In this document: positions 34,200 to 45,333 of the stretch, piece by piece | How the letters are laid out: each line of letters opens with the position of its first letter | Position numbering within the stretch: position 1 is the first letter of the stretch | DNA from: Isoetes taiwanensis | Taxonomy: Eukaryota; Streptophyta; Lycopodiopsida; Isoetales; Isoetaceae | Reading direction: 5' to 3' | DNA length: 64,000 nucleotides | NCBI GenBank assembly: GCA_021234155.1 | Contig: JAJEKV010000009.1 | Span: 9,430,546-9,494,545, forward strand | The notes under the pieces: generated by a model | Databases searched by the model: none | What the model was told of the DNA's origin: nothing | Seen by the model: the letters and a program-made list of their open reading frames with translations, nothing else | Position numbers and translations under genes: made by a program

Positions 34200-35645
34200 C
34201 ATTACAAAATGAATTTTACATGTTGTCTGCGCAGCTCAGTTCTATATGGCTTTCAAGCAACAATATCCACATATCAACATTGCACAACAAACATTTGAGA
34301 ATTTTGAAGCCTTCATTTGTTAGAAGACTTCATGAGAGGGAAACTTTCTTCTTTGTCGATTATCACATCCATTTGGAATTTGTTCTTCAAACGCGAAGCG
34401 AGAATAAGAACGAGACCCTAGAGGTGTTCATGAAAATTGTTCCTGCAATTGCAGTGTGTGTGGAGAAGGAGATGAATGCAAAGCTAAATTGATGACTTAC
34501 AAGTCTACTAGTGAGTTGTGGAGGGAACTTGTATGTGAAAAGCAAGATCCCTTAGAAGAATGGCACAAGCATTCCTGTCTGATGGTTGCTTGTAAATCTT
34601 GTGGTTTGAAAAGGTACATTTAACATTCATGTATATCTATTTTGGAAATGAGCTAGCGTTGTAGCTTTTCAGTTGCCAATCTGTCCAAAGGAAAAGACAA
34701 TGAAAGACATTTACGTTGAGTGGAAACAGGTTTGAGAAGGTATATTAATTTGTTTTTAGTGTTATTTACTTTTTCTGAAACTTGTTTAGGACCTAACATC
34801 ACCAAATTGTCTGCTGTATTGCAGCAAGAGCCTGGTAATTTGAAGGAGAGTTCAATTCGTAAGAGGGGAGGAAAAAAACCAACTAAAGTCACAAGATTAG
34901 CATACAAGTCTGCTCCAGTACAAGAGTTTATTCAGTATGCCAACAAGACACTTGTGCAATTTGTTCCACATAATTACACGGCACATTGGCAGGCAAAGCA
35001 ATTTAAGCAATGCTTAGCCAACTTTCCAAAGAATACTATTGTATCGATGTAATTGATTTTCTTTGAGAACTATAGCCTCAAAATTGAGGAAGGAAGTACA
35101 ATCATGCCATTGGCATACCGAGGCCAAATTACTATTCTTGTTCACATTACCTATAGACATCCTCTGAGAAAAGGAAGAGGAAGAATTTAGGAACACGATT
35201 CGCATCTTGTTCGGATCGAGAAACAAGTTGATGTCTGGATCGAAGAATAATTAAGGAGACACATTTTTACATTTCTGATTGCAAGGAGCATTCAACCGAG
35301 TTTGTCAACCAACCTTTGCTTGAAAGTCCATGCACGGTGGCTGAAAACAAATGAATATAGAAGTACAAAGACAACCATGTTTTTGGAGTGATGGTTGCAC
35401 ATCTCAATTCAAAGGTGCGGACCCTTACGGTACATAGGTAGAAATTTTGTGAACAATCCTACTCACGGAATATTTATGGTGTTTTTGCAAGTTCTCATGG
35501 TAAAGGAGAACATGATGGAGCTGGAGCTGTTTTGAAATTAATTCTAGCAAAGGAGCAAGCTGAAGTATGATTCTGGAAGGCTGCAATGTGCTAAGGATGC
35601 GGTGGAATTCCTAAAATGGTACATTGAAAACCATCCTTGTGCCAA
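34200..35645 (+). pseudogene. TACG element: transposase-like gene (SDG..SQFK / SHGKG..DG family)
   Basis: Exons separated by short introns. One ends MKIVPAIAVCVEKEMNA near 34490. A Cys/His segment EEWHKHSCLMVACKSCGLKR ends at a GT donor (34613). A small exon PKEKTMKDIYVEWKQ spans 34671-34729. A long exon from 34825 has AYKSAPVQEFIQYANKTL, PHNYTAHWQAKQFKQ and NYSLKIEEG. Then FWSDGCTSQFKGA lies at 35381-35416 and, after frameshifts, SHGKGEHDGAGAVLK at 35493-35537 with CAKDAVEFLKWYIEN. The same order of blocks is known to me from a large group of uncharacterised, transposon-derived proteins in animals. The invariant Asp and Gly-Lys-Gly boxes suggest an RNase H-fold transposase. Stops and frameshifts make this copy defective. 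Confidence 0.65.
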
Positions 35646-35685
35646 TGAAAAAAAGAGGTATTTTCTGGTAGGCTGGCCTAGTGTT

Positions 35686-36375
35686 TGCTTTGATGGAATT
35701 GCTTTGATGCTTTGCTTTTTGCTTTTGCTTTGAATAAATTTGATTTGAATTGGCTTTGCATATGCTTTTACGCATTCATTAAATTTGCTCTGCATTTGCT
35801 TTACGCATTTATCTTGGCTTTCATTCAATTCGGTGGTTGTCTCATTACTTTTGATTTATGCTTTGATTATCTTTGCTGTGATGGAATTGCTTTGATGCTT
35901 TTGCTTTTTGCTTTTGCTTTTTGCTTTTGCTTTGATTAATGCTTTGACTAACTTTGCTTTGAATTGGCTTTTTGGTTGGTTGCTTTTCGCATTCATTAAA
36001 TTTGCTCTGCATTTGCTTTACGCATTTATCTTGGCTTTCATTCAATTCCGGTGGTTGTCTCATTACTTTTGATTTACGCTTTGATTATCTTTGCTCACGA
36101 TGGAATTGCTTTGATGCTTTTGCTTTTTGCTTTTGCTTTTTGCTTTTGCTTTGATTAATGCTTTGACTAACTTTGCTTTGAATTGGCTTTGCATTTGCTT
36201 TACGCATTCATTAAATTTGCTCTGCATTTGCTTTCTGCATTTATGTTGGCTTTCATTCAATTCGGTGGATGTCTCATTACTTTTGATTTACGCTTTGATT
36301 ATCTTTGCTAACAATTTGCTCTTGCATTTGCTTTCTGAATTTGCTTTGCTTTGCTTTTGCATTAACTTGCTTTGA
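35686..36375 (+). repeat. About 215-bp tandem repeat, roughly three units
   Basis: Units built from TTTGCTTTTTGCTTTTGC, GCATTCATTAAATTTGCTCT and TTCATTCAATTCGGTGGTTG. The landmark TTGATTTAYGCTTTGATTAT recurs near 35850, 36069 and 36283. The same TTTGCTTTTGC words appear close to both termini of the element (about 32988 and 40311). Confidence 0.85.
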
Positions 36376-37160
36376 GTCAATGCTTTCCGGTACTTTTGGA
36401 ATATTGAAGCTAAGGACATAGATAAGTCACGAAAAGAAGGAATGGAAAACTTTGAATGGGAGCTCAAAGTTACATAGCATTAGGGCACTTGATAGGAAGG
36501 ATCAACAAAAGTGAGTACCGGATGCCTTGCTTGTTTTTGCCAAGCATGTTTTCATGGAGATTGGGATAATTGCATTAACAAAGAGAAGGATAGGAGGCTG
36601 GAAAGAAGGTGTATTAAAACCAAAAGAAGTACAACCGGTGAATCTGAGAAGACAAATTATCAATGAGGAGGAGGAAGAAGAAGATGATGATGATGAGGGT
36701 GAGCTTGATTACCTCGGTGACATCTTAGAAGTTGGGGATAACTTTCTTTGTACTGCGAGAAGAAAATAATGATGAGGGTGTCGACTTTTACTTACTTGTT
36801 GATTCTTGAGACAAAGCAAACATTCTTTGGATTCTTATGTTGATGAGTGGGGAATGTATACAATGTTGGAGAGGTTATAGTATCAGGGCCACTACTATCA
36901 GCAATTAGACACTCTAACTTTTCAATTCTTTGGTGGACAAGCCGGTGGCTTCAATTTGACCACTTGGTAAGGCATGTTAAGTTTGACATGAATGATATTG
37001 GTGGCAACATGTACATGTTAGGAGAAGAGACACTGCCGGAAAATCATGTCATCTTTACTGTTCGGGAATGAGTTCAATGCTCTCGATTTGGGTTTAGTTC
37101 ACAAGTGCATAGTACAAAACATTGACATTCATATTGATATTGTTACAACGGTTTACAATA
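36376..37160 (+). pseudogene. TACG element: downstream coding-like remnants
   Basis: Broken plus-strand frames with an acidic stretch (EEEEEDDDDEGELDYLGDIL near 36665-36725) and GDNFLCTARRK. They may be the C-terminal part of the transposase-like gene beyond the tandem repeat. Function not recognisable. Confidence 0.35.
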
Positions 37161-37163
37161 GAG

Positions 37164-37322
37164 TGCACAATGATGTGCATTCAAAATCGGCAACGGGGAA
37201 AAAAAATTTATGTATGCGGTATATTCACATCTAACATTACATTGCACAATGATGTGCATTCAAAATGTGGCAACCGGGGAAGAAAATTTTATGGTTGCCG
37301 GCTGTATTTTTCACATCTTACA
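37164..37322 (+). repeat. 79-bp tandem duplication
   Basis: TGCACAATGATGTGCATTCA recurs at 37164 and 37243, followed in both by a GGCAAC(C)GGGGAA block and TTCACATCT. Two diverged units. Confidence 0.8.
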
Positions 37323-37353
37323 CTTTTCTTGACATTCCTTAACATCCATTGCC

Positions 37354-38165
37354 TCACAAGCTGTCTTCGGGAACACGCAAGAGCGAGAACTCGATTAAGG
37401 TAAGAAGATATGGCAAGCCAAGCAAATCAAGCAAATCAAGCAAAAAAATAAATTGCTTACGAAGTTCCATCATGGCAACTTTTGTTTCCACGAGGAATAG
37501 CCCATCTTGGATTCTCACGCACATGCTTGGAACACAAATCCAAAATATCAAAGTCTTCTTGTTTGACAATTTACGGGGCAAGATGTTCTTTCACAAATTT
37601 TGTAGGCTCGGGACTTTCAGCCCAACCAAACAATACATCCTTCATCTTTTCAAACCATTACATTGCCCTCATCAAAGCTGAAATGAGCTAACTATTAAAG
37701 AATGGTACCGGTGGAAAAAAAAAGATTTATCTGAGAGAATCATCCACCAACAAGACATTCTTCATTTCGGGATATGCTTCAATGACATAAGAAAGTGGCT
37801 TCAAATAGACCGGCTTATGCGGATTGGTGGGTGTGGATAAGGCAATTTCAAACATTGTGCTCCTTCCCAAATGAACTTGAACTTAATAAGATAATCTGCG
37901 GGCAACATCTGCTGCGGGCACTCAATGATGTTGTAGCGGTTCATCTTGGACCAAATAGCAATTTCAAAATGTTCTAGGGCCCGGTCCATGAAATTATGCA
38001 AACACAGTGCGCAAACCCGGCACTTTGTTGGTTGTGTGCGTTTTTCTTGATTTGCGGTATTGGTGTTACGTGTTTGTCATGCTTATGCCAACTCTTCATA
38101 AGCACACCATTCAAATCAAGGACCAACGGTTTGTCTTTGTGCCTCCCTACAAACAAGAGATACAT
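37354..38165 (-). pseudogene. FCP1/NIF-type HAD phosphatase gene carried by the TACG element
   Basis: Minus strand. GRHKDKPLVLDLNGVLMKSW (about 38148-38090) matches the first HAD motif of FCP1-like phosphatases; here DLNGV replaces the canonical DxDxT. FMDRALEHFEIAIWSKMNRY (about 37991-37930) matches the second region. FIWEGAQC lies near 37870. KPLSYVIEAYPEMKNVLLVD and then DSL (about 37803-37730) match the final acidic motif. The order and spacing fit an FCP1 homology domain, whose typical members dephosphorylate the RNA polymerase II C-terminal domain. A stop follows VDDSLR and the next region is frameshifted, so this copy may be truncated. It could be captured host DNA or a standard gene of the element. 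Confidence 0.7.
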
Positions 38166-38783
38166 TTTAAAAACACTTTAGACACAAACTAAGATATGAC
38201 ATTGTCAACTATGAAAAGATTCTGATTCACATATTCAATGAAAACATTTTATTTTAATGAAAAGTTTCTGATTCTAATATTTAGAAAAGATTTTATTTTA
38301 ATAGAAATCTTACAAATTGAAAATATGACAATGTCAAATCTGAGTGGTTTCTGAGGTTCAAAGTTTAGCCCTTCCCATTATAGGCATCTAATATTCTTTC
38401 TATTGGAGTCGTTTGTCACCTTTTGTAACTTGCACCTTCTCGGCAACTACTTTGGGAATAGGTTTGATTGCTTTCTTCTTTTTTTTTTGGCCTGCCAATG
38501 ACGCTTCCTGGAATTCTTTGTATTCTTTGTTGCATCCTCTTGAACTTCTCTTCCATCCTCGATCGGCTTCTTTGTCTTGCTCATCCCACTTCTTTGGTAA
38601 TTACATTTGTGGCATACGCAATTGTGACCACCAATTTGTCCGACTCCTGCTGATCCACAATCTGTGGGTTATGCGTTCCCGCGGCATTCGATGTGAATAT
38701 ATCGAGTTGGAGTTACGGGGATCGGGAAGAATAGTCTGGCTGAGGTTCAAGGCTAGTTTCCTTGATATTGATTGTAGCTCTTC

Positions 38784-39002
38784 TCAACCTGCTCTTAATT
38801 CCCAAAAAGCTCCTTCCCTCGAAGAACTTGGAATATTTTCTAAAATACCTTCATATATGCGGTCGGAATCACCGGCATCTTCATCTTCATCGACAAATTC
38901 ACCAAATTCATCTAAATCCACATAGTCATCATGTTTCCTTTTTGTTGGTAACTTTTCACGCAAATAACATGACCAAAACTTTTCAACAAAAGCAATTTTC
39001 AC
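38784..39002 (-). pseudogene. TACG element: acidic exon upstream of the FCP1-like gene
   Basis: Minus-strand frame with a basic start (LPTKRKHDDYVDLDEFGEF) and an acidic middle (VDEDEDAGDSDRIYEGILEN). By position it may be an N-terminal exon of the phosphatase gene or the end of the coiled-coil gene. No motif beyond charge. Confidence 0.4.
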
Positions 39003-39079
39003 AAATAAAGCAAAGCAAATAAATAATACTTACTTTCTTAGATGATTCTTACGTTTCTTTGTTCTTCTTTTTTTCTTCT

Positions 39080-39870
39080 CCTTCATTTGCATTGGTCTCT
39101 AAGCCAAGTTCTTCAAAAGAATTTCATTGGGACATCCATAGAACAATCGGGCATTTTTTTATTCTCTACAAGAAGCGGCTGCAAATTAAATGATAAGCAT
39201 GTTGGCATGGTAGCCTTTGCACTAATCTTGTAGTCATCTTGGAAAGCTAATCCACATGCGAGAACATGGTATTTCATAACACAATGGCAACTTTGCTTTG
39301 CAATAACTTGAACTGAATCTGAGGGAGGCATTTACACTACTCAAGTTATAGCAATTAGCCCTGTAATTCTTCCATTTTGAGCAGGTCCCTTTCTAGCACT
39401 CCATGTAATGCTTCCAATTCATTCTTCTTCTCAACTTGATGATCATCCACCTTTTCAATAAGGCTCTCTAATTTCTGCAATAGAATTTCTCACGCATCAA
39501 GTCACGCATCAAGTCCTCAATTCTTTTCTTATCGAATCGGACTTTTCTACTTTGGATTCCAAAAATTGATCTCGACACGCAACTTTGCTTATGTCTTCTT
39601 CTGCTTTGCCGATCACGGCAATATCTCTCTCATTCACATATGCACGTTTAGGGTGATCTTGCTTGCAATGTCTGCCGGATCTTTCTTGCACAATTCAAAT
39701 TCACCCTCCAACCTATTCACTTCTTCATCCAAGACCCTAACATTAAACATTAAGCTACCTCTGTTTAGCAAAGGAACGACACTTGCACGAGAGTAAACCT
39801 GTGCATTACTTGGCTTCAATGGTGTGGGATTTGGTGTGGTTCTTCTGCTGCTTTGCTGGAGAATTTTGTT
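39080..39870 (-). pseudogene. TACG element: coiled-coil protein segment
   Basis: Minus-strand frames, read right to left. LNRGSLMFNVRVLDEEVNRL is near 39765-39710. NERDIAVIGKAEEDISKVAC and FLESKVEKSDSIRK are near 39640-39525. KNELEALHGVLERDLLKMEE is near 39430-39370. Then QSCHCVMKYHVLACGLAF and DYKISAKATMPTCLSFNLQP lie near 39300-39180. Heptad-like Leu/Ile spacing suggests a coiled coil followed by a Cys/His-containing domain. No family recognised. Confidence 0.4.
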
Positions 39871-40080
39871 TTCGGCCGAGGGAATGTTTTGGTTCGAGCT
39901 TAACTAGCTTCCTTGGGTTTTGTCAACTTGTTCTTTAAATGAAACCGGTTTATCTTGTGTTCGTCGTCAGGGTTAAGAGCTGCTTTCGACTACAATTCTC
40001 CCAAGTAAATGCAAAGGCAAATTTCTTCTGAGCTCATTGTTCGCCCGGACCATGAGGATAAAGCTACGAGATAAGAAAAT

Positions 40081-40242
40081 CTAGAGTTCTTTTAAATGAG
40101 GCTTCACATAAAATTTCTTAATTTTACCGTCGGTGAAGCCATGATTCGTGCCCGATTCCCAATCCTCGTCGGTAATTTGATCCTCCAACCATTTAATCCA
40201 TTTCTGCGGTACCATTCCTTCGTCAGAAAGCTTCATCGCCAT
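40081..40242 (-). CDS. TACG element: short 5' exon/ORF near the right end
   Basis: ATG at 40242 reads 53 codons to a TAG at 40081-40083, starting MAMKLSDEGMVPQKWIKWLE and ending FYVKPHLKEL. It sits about 135 bp inside the right terminus, facing inward, where a first exon is expected. It may be the start of the minus-strand coiled-coil/phosphatase gene. Identity unknown. Confidence 0.4.
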   Translation of the reverse strand: MAMKLSDEGMVPQKWIKWLEDQITDEDWESGTNHGFTDGKIKKFYVKPHLKEL

Positions 40243-40380
40243 CGCCAGAGGTAGTTATGGCGCCAAAATTCTGATTCCGGAGCTAACCGAAATGTGAACC
40301 GAAAAAGTTTGCTTTTGCTTTGCTTTTTGCTTTGCTTTTTCGCGTTTTTTTGTACCCGACTAGTGATTTTATACCCTACG

Positions 40381-40611
40381 GTGATCTCTAGGACGTGGTG
40401 TGATGTCAATGTAGGCATGACCGCGGTTCCGCTTAGAAAGTCTACTTCTGTTCCACGGAAGTAGACGACCTCGAGAGAAAGGAGGTCATTGAGGAATGCA
40501 TTGATAGGAAAAGCACCTCTAGCCCCATATATGCTTTGATAGGAGGAATCTGGCCTTCACGCCCTATATACGGGAAGGACCTATCCGCCACGCTGGGCAA
40601 CTAGGGTGTAA
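40381..40611 (+). other. R2 3' non-coding region, right part
   Basis: Resumes the R2 sequence after the TACG element (GTGATCTCTAGGACGTGGTG, matching R1 from about 4656). It runs to GGGCAACTAGGGTGTA, where R1 continues GGCATGAGCGG but R2 is cut by the terminal repeat of element G copy R. Confidence 0.8.
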
Positions 40612-40640
40612 CCATCATCCAATTAAATTGGGATTATGTC
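40612..40640 (+). repeat. Element G copy R, inner terminal inverted repeat
   Basis: CCATCATCCAATTAAATTGG then GATTATGTC. The reverse complement is at 24358-24386 and the outer-end variant at 12049-12077. Confidence 0.88.
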
Positions 40641-41234
40641 AACTCCAAAATCACGCCAACCTGCTATTGTCTTCTAGGGGGTTTTTGTTTTTTTTAATCT
40701 TTTTTTTTGGACTTCAAAAATAACATAAGGTTGCGATTCACGTGTGACTTTTCATATGCGAATTGAAATATGCAGAAATGAAGAGCAAGTTGCTAACATA
40801 GATGAGACAGATATTGCTTGCTCAATAGATGATAATATTAGGTTTGATAATAACAAATTGCATTATTTGCGAGGCAATTCCAGACTCGAAATTATCGATA
40901 CATGGCACAAATATCATACAAAAATATCATATATTCCAATAAAACATTAAGGGATCAATCCATGTTTTTCCACGTATTTAACAAGGTGTGGTTCCATGTC
41001 AGCCGTTCTATCCAGTTCTGGGTACGAATCTAACACTTCACCCAGTCATCCCCATAGCCAAATTATGCATAATAGACACAAACTTCACGAGAAAATCATC
41101 TCATCCCAAAGTTTTTGGATCGTAAGATGGTGGATTGTGGAACTGTGTTTGATTGTAGAAGCATTTGAGAGCATCATCATCCACTATGATTATATCATCC
41201 TTATTCTCGATACCAAGTTAGTCCATCATGTTAC
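40641..41234. other. Element G copy R, inner subterminal region
   Basis: Non-coding mirror of 23760-24357, AT-rich, between the terminal repeat and the gene A stop. Confidence 0.55.
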
Positions 41235-44200
41235 TCAAGTGTTTGATGAAGATAGGCTTACTGTTGGATCCTTGGGATTAGTGAACTTCACACATTTGTT
41301 CTGATCCCAAAGGGTCAACCAATTTCTACGCATTTCCCCCAGTGCCTCCAAAGTATCCTTGATGTTCCTTAGTTCCATGGATGACCAAATACCAACTCGA
41401 AATAACCTGAATGCCTCGTCTAGCATCTCCTTCAAGTGCGGCCGCGGATAGATCCACTTGGTGTTTGATTTCACCGGTGTCCGGCGATGAAACTGTTCTC
41501 TAGCCACTTTATTTTTTAGGAAAAGTCTTGCAAAGGACTCCGTTCAGGTCGAACACCACAACCTTCTTAGAAACGCAATGGAAGTTTGAAACATCAAACA
41601 TGTATCCGGTCGGCCAAGATACGATAAGACAAACAATACAAAGCGTGCCAAAGCGTGATTTGAAATAGTCATAACCATCGGCTTCGGCGTGATTTAGTTT
41701 GACAACGAAAAATAATCAAAGCACGCTTGGCGCGATTTAATTCAAAGGTAATACAAATTAAATCACGCATGGCGCTATTTCGTGGGCAAGGCCATACCTA
41801 TCATCTTCGTTTTATTTTTGCCGTCATCGGCGTCATTCTCCCCTCGCCACCCTTAATCTTCGTCTTCTTACATTTGTTAGAATTGTTATTTTCTATTAGT
41901 TCATTTTGCGTCCTTCTGGCCGACATTATTTTACTATTGATTTGGCAAACCCGCGGAATCACTAGAGCCGCCGTTGCCTTCATTTTCGGTTTCCTGTCAA
42001 TTATTTCATTGTTAACACGTGAATCTACTCTATTGTTGCTTGCATCACCCGCAATGTGGGCAAGGATATTCCCTAAGTTCGCCGCCATCACGATTACTTT
42101 GAGCAACCCGGTTTAGCGACTATTTGTTCATTCTTGCTTTCCTTATCGGCTGCAGTTACTAGTTCCCTCTCCGGGAGCAGCGTCCACTTTCGAATTGGAC
42201 AAGTCTGAGACTTTTGATTGCCGATGATTCGAGGTTGCCATAAGGGCCTTTAGGAGACTTGGCAAGCACATGCATGAGGAATGGTTCAAGAAAGTCTTTA
42301 GCCTACTCATCACTCACAAAGCAGTGACATCTTCTTGCACCCATAAGAGCCTCTCGGGCAATATAACCTCCAACATGAAGCTCCAAGCGGGTTGTATCAA
42401 TTAGAGCAAATGCCTCGACGAGGTAAGCAGACCATAGGCGGGGAAATCCATTTTTATTTAAGGGGCCCTTCTCCTTAGTTTGTAGCTCGTGCTTGATTTC
42501 CCCACTTAGGAGGGGGTCCCGATCCTCATCCTCTTGACTCATCCTGTTTCGACCGATCCCGATCCGTATGAAAGAATATAGTTCTTATGTCTGGATCATC
42601 TAGAAGAAAACATTCCCATGCACTGCTATTGTCACCCTTGGCCTTAGCAATATCATATTCCTCGTCGGCAAAGATGAATATCATAATAAAGATCACATGT
42701 GCCATCTTCCGTTCGTCAAGCGACTCATTATCCTTAACATCATATATTAGGCATCCCTCCCTAATAACTTTGAGGCACTCCGGATCATGAGCGTGCAGAT
42801 AGTGCATCAGATGTGACTCACACCAAGGACAAACGATGACAATAGTGAAGGACCTCTCGGTTGTCAATCCTATCGGTGGTAAAAAGCTCTTGTAGTCCTT
42901 ACGGTTCATGCCCATATCTCCTCTCCCACCCCTATTTGTCCAACACAAAGAGTGATATATTTTTAAGGCCAGAAGTTGAATCTGGCAAGAGACCTTTGTA
43001 CCCAATGGAGACTGAATACTGGACAGTGTCGTCTTCTCCAGTAATCTTCTTCACAAGGGCCACTTTTCTTCTCAACTCAGCCAGTACCTTAGGGGGTAGA
43101 GTCTCCTTATGTTTTGTATTTTTAGCCTTCCAATTCTTTAGGAAGTCCTTTGACCAGAATACAAACTTCTTGATGTCATCATTACTGACCTTGTATTTGT
43201 CCAGCAATCCAATTTCAGATAATGCCACATCCCCCGATAGCCTTTGTAACTCAGCTCCTACAGCTGACTTCATTGTACGTACATCCTTTACATGACTGCA
43301 GCACTCAACGAAGGACATCCTATCCTTGGTGAAAGCACCCTTCTTGTATAAGACTTCCTTCTTTAAGCACTGGTCTAAAACCCAAATGGTCTCAGCGTCG
43401 TCTAGCCCCTGAGTCTTTCTCATCTCTGTCACATTCAAGTCAAATATGCTTACATCAACAGGAGGCACCCTACCCATAGTATCTGGCAGCTTCCCTTGTG
43501 CATAAGCGTCCCAGAATTCATTCCACTTGAGCCATATCGCCACCTTACAAAACACAATCTTATCACGAGTCATTGGTCGACTTTTGTTGGATGAGCTTTG
43601 GGAAGGATGCAATGTCATCACCACCTTTTTTCTTTGATTTTCTTGCGATCTTCTTCTTCTCTGTATAATTGTCTGATGACAGTCCGCTCCGGCAGCTTGA
43701 ATGCCTCGGACTTTGACCATACATGCGGTGGGCAATGGGCAGCCATATTCCACTTAATCGTTGGATGGGCGTGGCGCAGGTTGTTCAACGTATGGACCGC
43801 AATAGTACGGACATTGAATCAATATCATAGAATAGAAACACGGAAGGCGATTTGAATAGAATTGATGAAGAGAAAAATCACGCTGGCGTGAAATGAATAA
43901 AGTTACTAATGCAATTCACGCCCGGCGTGCTTTCAAATCAAACCAATTCACGCCGGTGTGTTTTCAAATCAATGAATTCCGCCGGGCGTGTTTTCAAATC
44001 AATTGGTTGACTTGAAAAACACGCTGGCGTGGAATTGATGATTCAAAACACGCTGGCGTGAATTGGTTTGATTTGAAAGCACGCGGGCGTGAATACAATT
44101 TATGAAACCGGGTTGATTACCTTTTGTATAGAAATGTCTTCCCCATTTCATTCAAAGTTGCACTAATCTCGGCCAAATCTGCGGTGAAGTATTGGCATCA

Positions 44201-45333
44201 AGATCGACACCTCCTATACGCATAGTGATTGTAGAACACTTTTTGGCTGTTTTTGTTCTTTTGCTGATGATGGCCTTTTGTGCCTCAACGGAATCTTTGC
44301 CGTCGATGATGACATATTTAATATCATCACTTGATAATAGCTCTGGGCGTTCGTCCACCAAGTGAGCTTGTTCGAGATCATATCCCAAGGTAGCACATCC
44401 ATTTGGCATAGGCATTTGACACGGATTACTAATCATGCTCGAACAATCTCCATGGCATGTCTTTGGATCATATCTCCTGCTAACATAAATGGAGCTTGGT
44501 GAACAGATGAGGGACTTCACATGGATCGCAAAAGTTTCCTTAAGACCCAATGGATAATGGTCGTACTTATTCACTTGTTCATGGCCTCTATTTGCGCCAC
44601 TCTGTCTGTTCATTCTCAAAAGCGAAGCCTCCATGCCTTCGACAAGCTGCGCAGTTGAACATTCTTCCCTAGATCTAGGACCCTTTTAGAAGCTTTCAAG
44701 TCGAGATAATTCCTAGCTTGCTGCAAATAGTGACTTGGTGTCGGGTTTAGTGAACATGCCTCTACGCATACCATTTGTAACCCTTGGCAAATAGATATTG
44801 GTGAAATCGCTACATTAGTTGGCCAACCATACTTAAAACATGTCTCACCGTTCATATCATCTTCATGAGCGTATCCTTGTATCTGATAGCTCTCAAAGTG
44901 AGTAAGTCCGAGCGGATCTTTCTTACATACATGTAATCTCAAGAGCAATTTGCAGTGGGTGTCATCCTCTTCCTCACAAGAGATTAGGATCCCTTGTTTG
45001 GCCATCTTGTCTGCTTCCTTTTTCCTCGAGAAGAGAGTTAAGTCGAGCTTGCCATTTGTCTTGGCAAGGTCAACGTACCACTCGGCACCCTCGTCCATTT
45101 CCTCTTCAGGGCAGGCAGGGTCAGTGGTTGCTATAAGAATCGGCCCTTCATCATCTAAGGTGAGATCATATGGTGCGCATGCGGGTCGATGCGCCCTTGC
45201 TTTCTTGGCAGGATTAGAACCCGAATTAGTAGGGGTTTTCTTCCTCTTGAGCACTGCAAATGAAGATGAGCACTTTTTAGAGTACTTTTCAGAACAAGAG
45301 ATCACGCTTGGCGTGCATTTAAACCTAAATTAG
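41235..45333 (-). pseudogene. Gene A main exons (copy R): large unknown protein, possible methyltransferase-like domain
   Basis: Minus strand from about 45305: CSSSFAVLKRKKTPTNSGSN, PYDLTLDDEGPILIATTDPA, CFKYGWPTNVAIS and KASKRVLDLGKNVQ. After a palindrome-rich intron (about 44150-43860) comes a 273-codon frame (43753-42932) with LKWNEFWDAYAQGKLPDTMG and ending near LKNISLFVLD. Next are FTIVIVCPWCESHLMHYL and WECFLLDDPDIRTIFFHTDR. Then PRLWSAYLVEAFALIDTTRL leads into ELHVGGYIAREALMGARRCH (about 42435-42325). The last layout recalls the C-terminal S-adenosylmethionine-binding region of N4/N6 DNA methyltransferases (xxxPFAGSGTxAxAAxxxGRR). Key residues differ, so this is a hint only. Terminal block EMRRNWLTLWDQNKCVKFTN, stop near 41235. 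Several frameshifts. Confidence 0.55.
43870..44100. repeat. Palindrome-rich intron-like segment of gene A (copy R)
   Basis: Mirror of 20881-21130. CACGCTGGCGTG is at 43879-43890 and CACGCCCGGCGTG at 43917-43929. Further variants reach 44092, separated by TCAAATCAAACCAATT-type spacers. Confidence 0.8.

Larger units (their letters stand above)
32942..40376. mobile_element. 7.4 kb TIR transposon at TACG
   Basis: Ends are inverted GGGTATAAAATCACT, extending imperfectly to about 30 bp. The 4-bp target TACG is at 32938-32941 and 40377-40380. R1 shows the uninterrupted site near 4651. The element carries a plus-strand, intron-containing transposase-like gene (about 34200-35640) and minus-strand genes, including an FCP1-type phosphatase (about 37700-38160) and a coiled-coil protein (about 38780-40242). 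It also holds tandem repeats of TTTGCTTTTGC type. I cannot assign it to a named superfamily with confidence. Confidence 0.85.

Noticed and set aside
33001-40376. TACG element as a Harbinger transposon
   Set aside because: The duplication is TACG rather than the 3-bp TWA of Harbinger, and its transposase-like gene has SDG/SHGKG boxes instead of a DDE_Tnp_4 domain.
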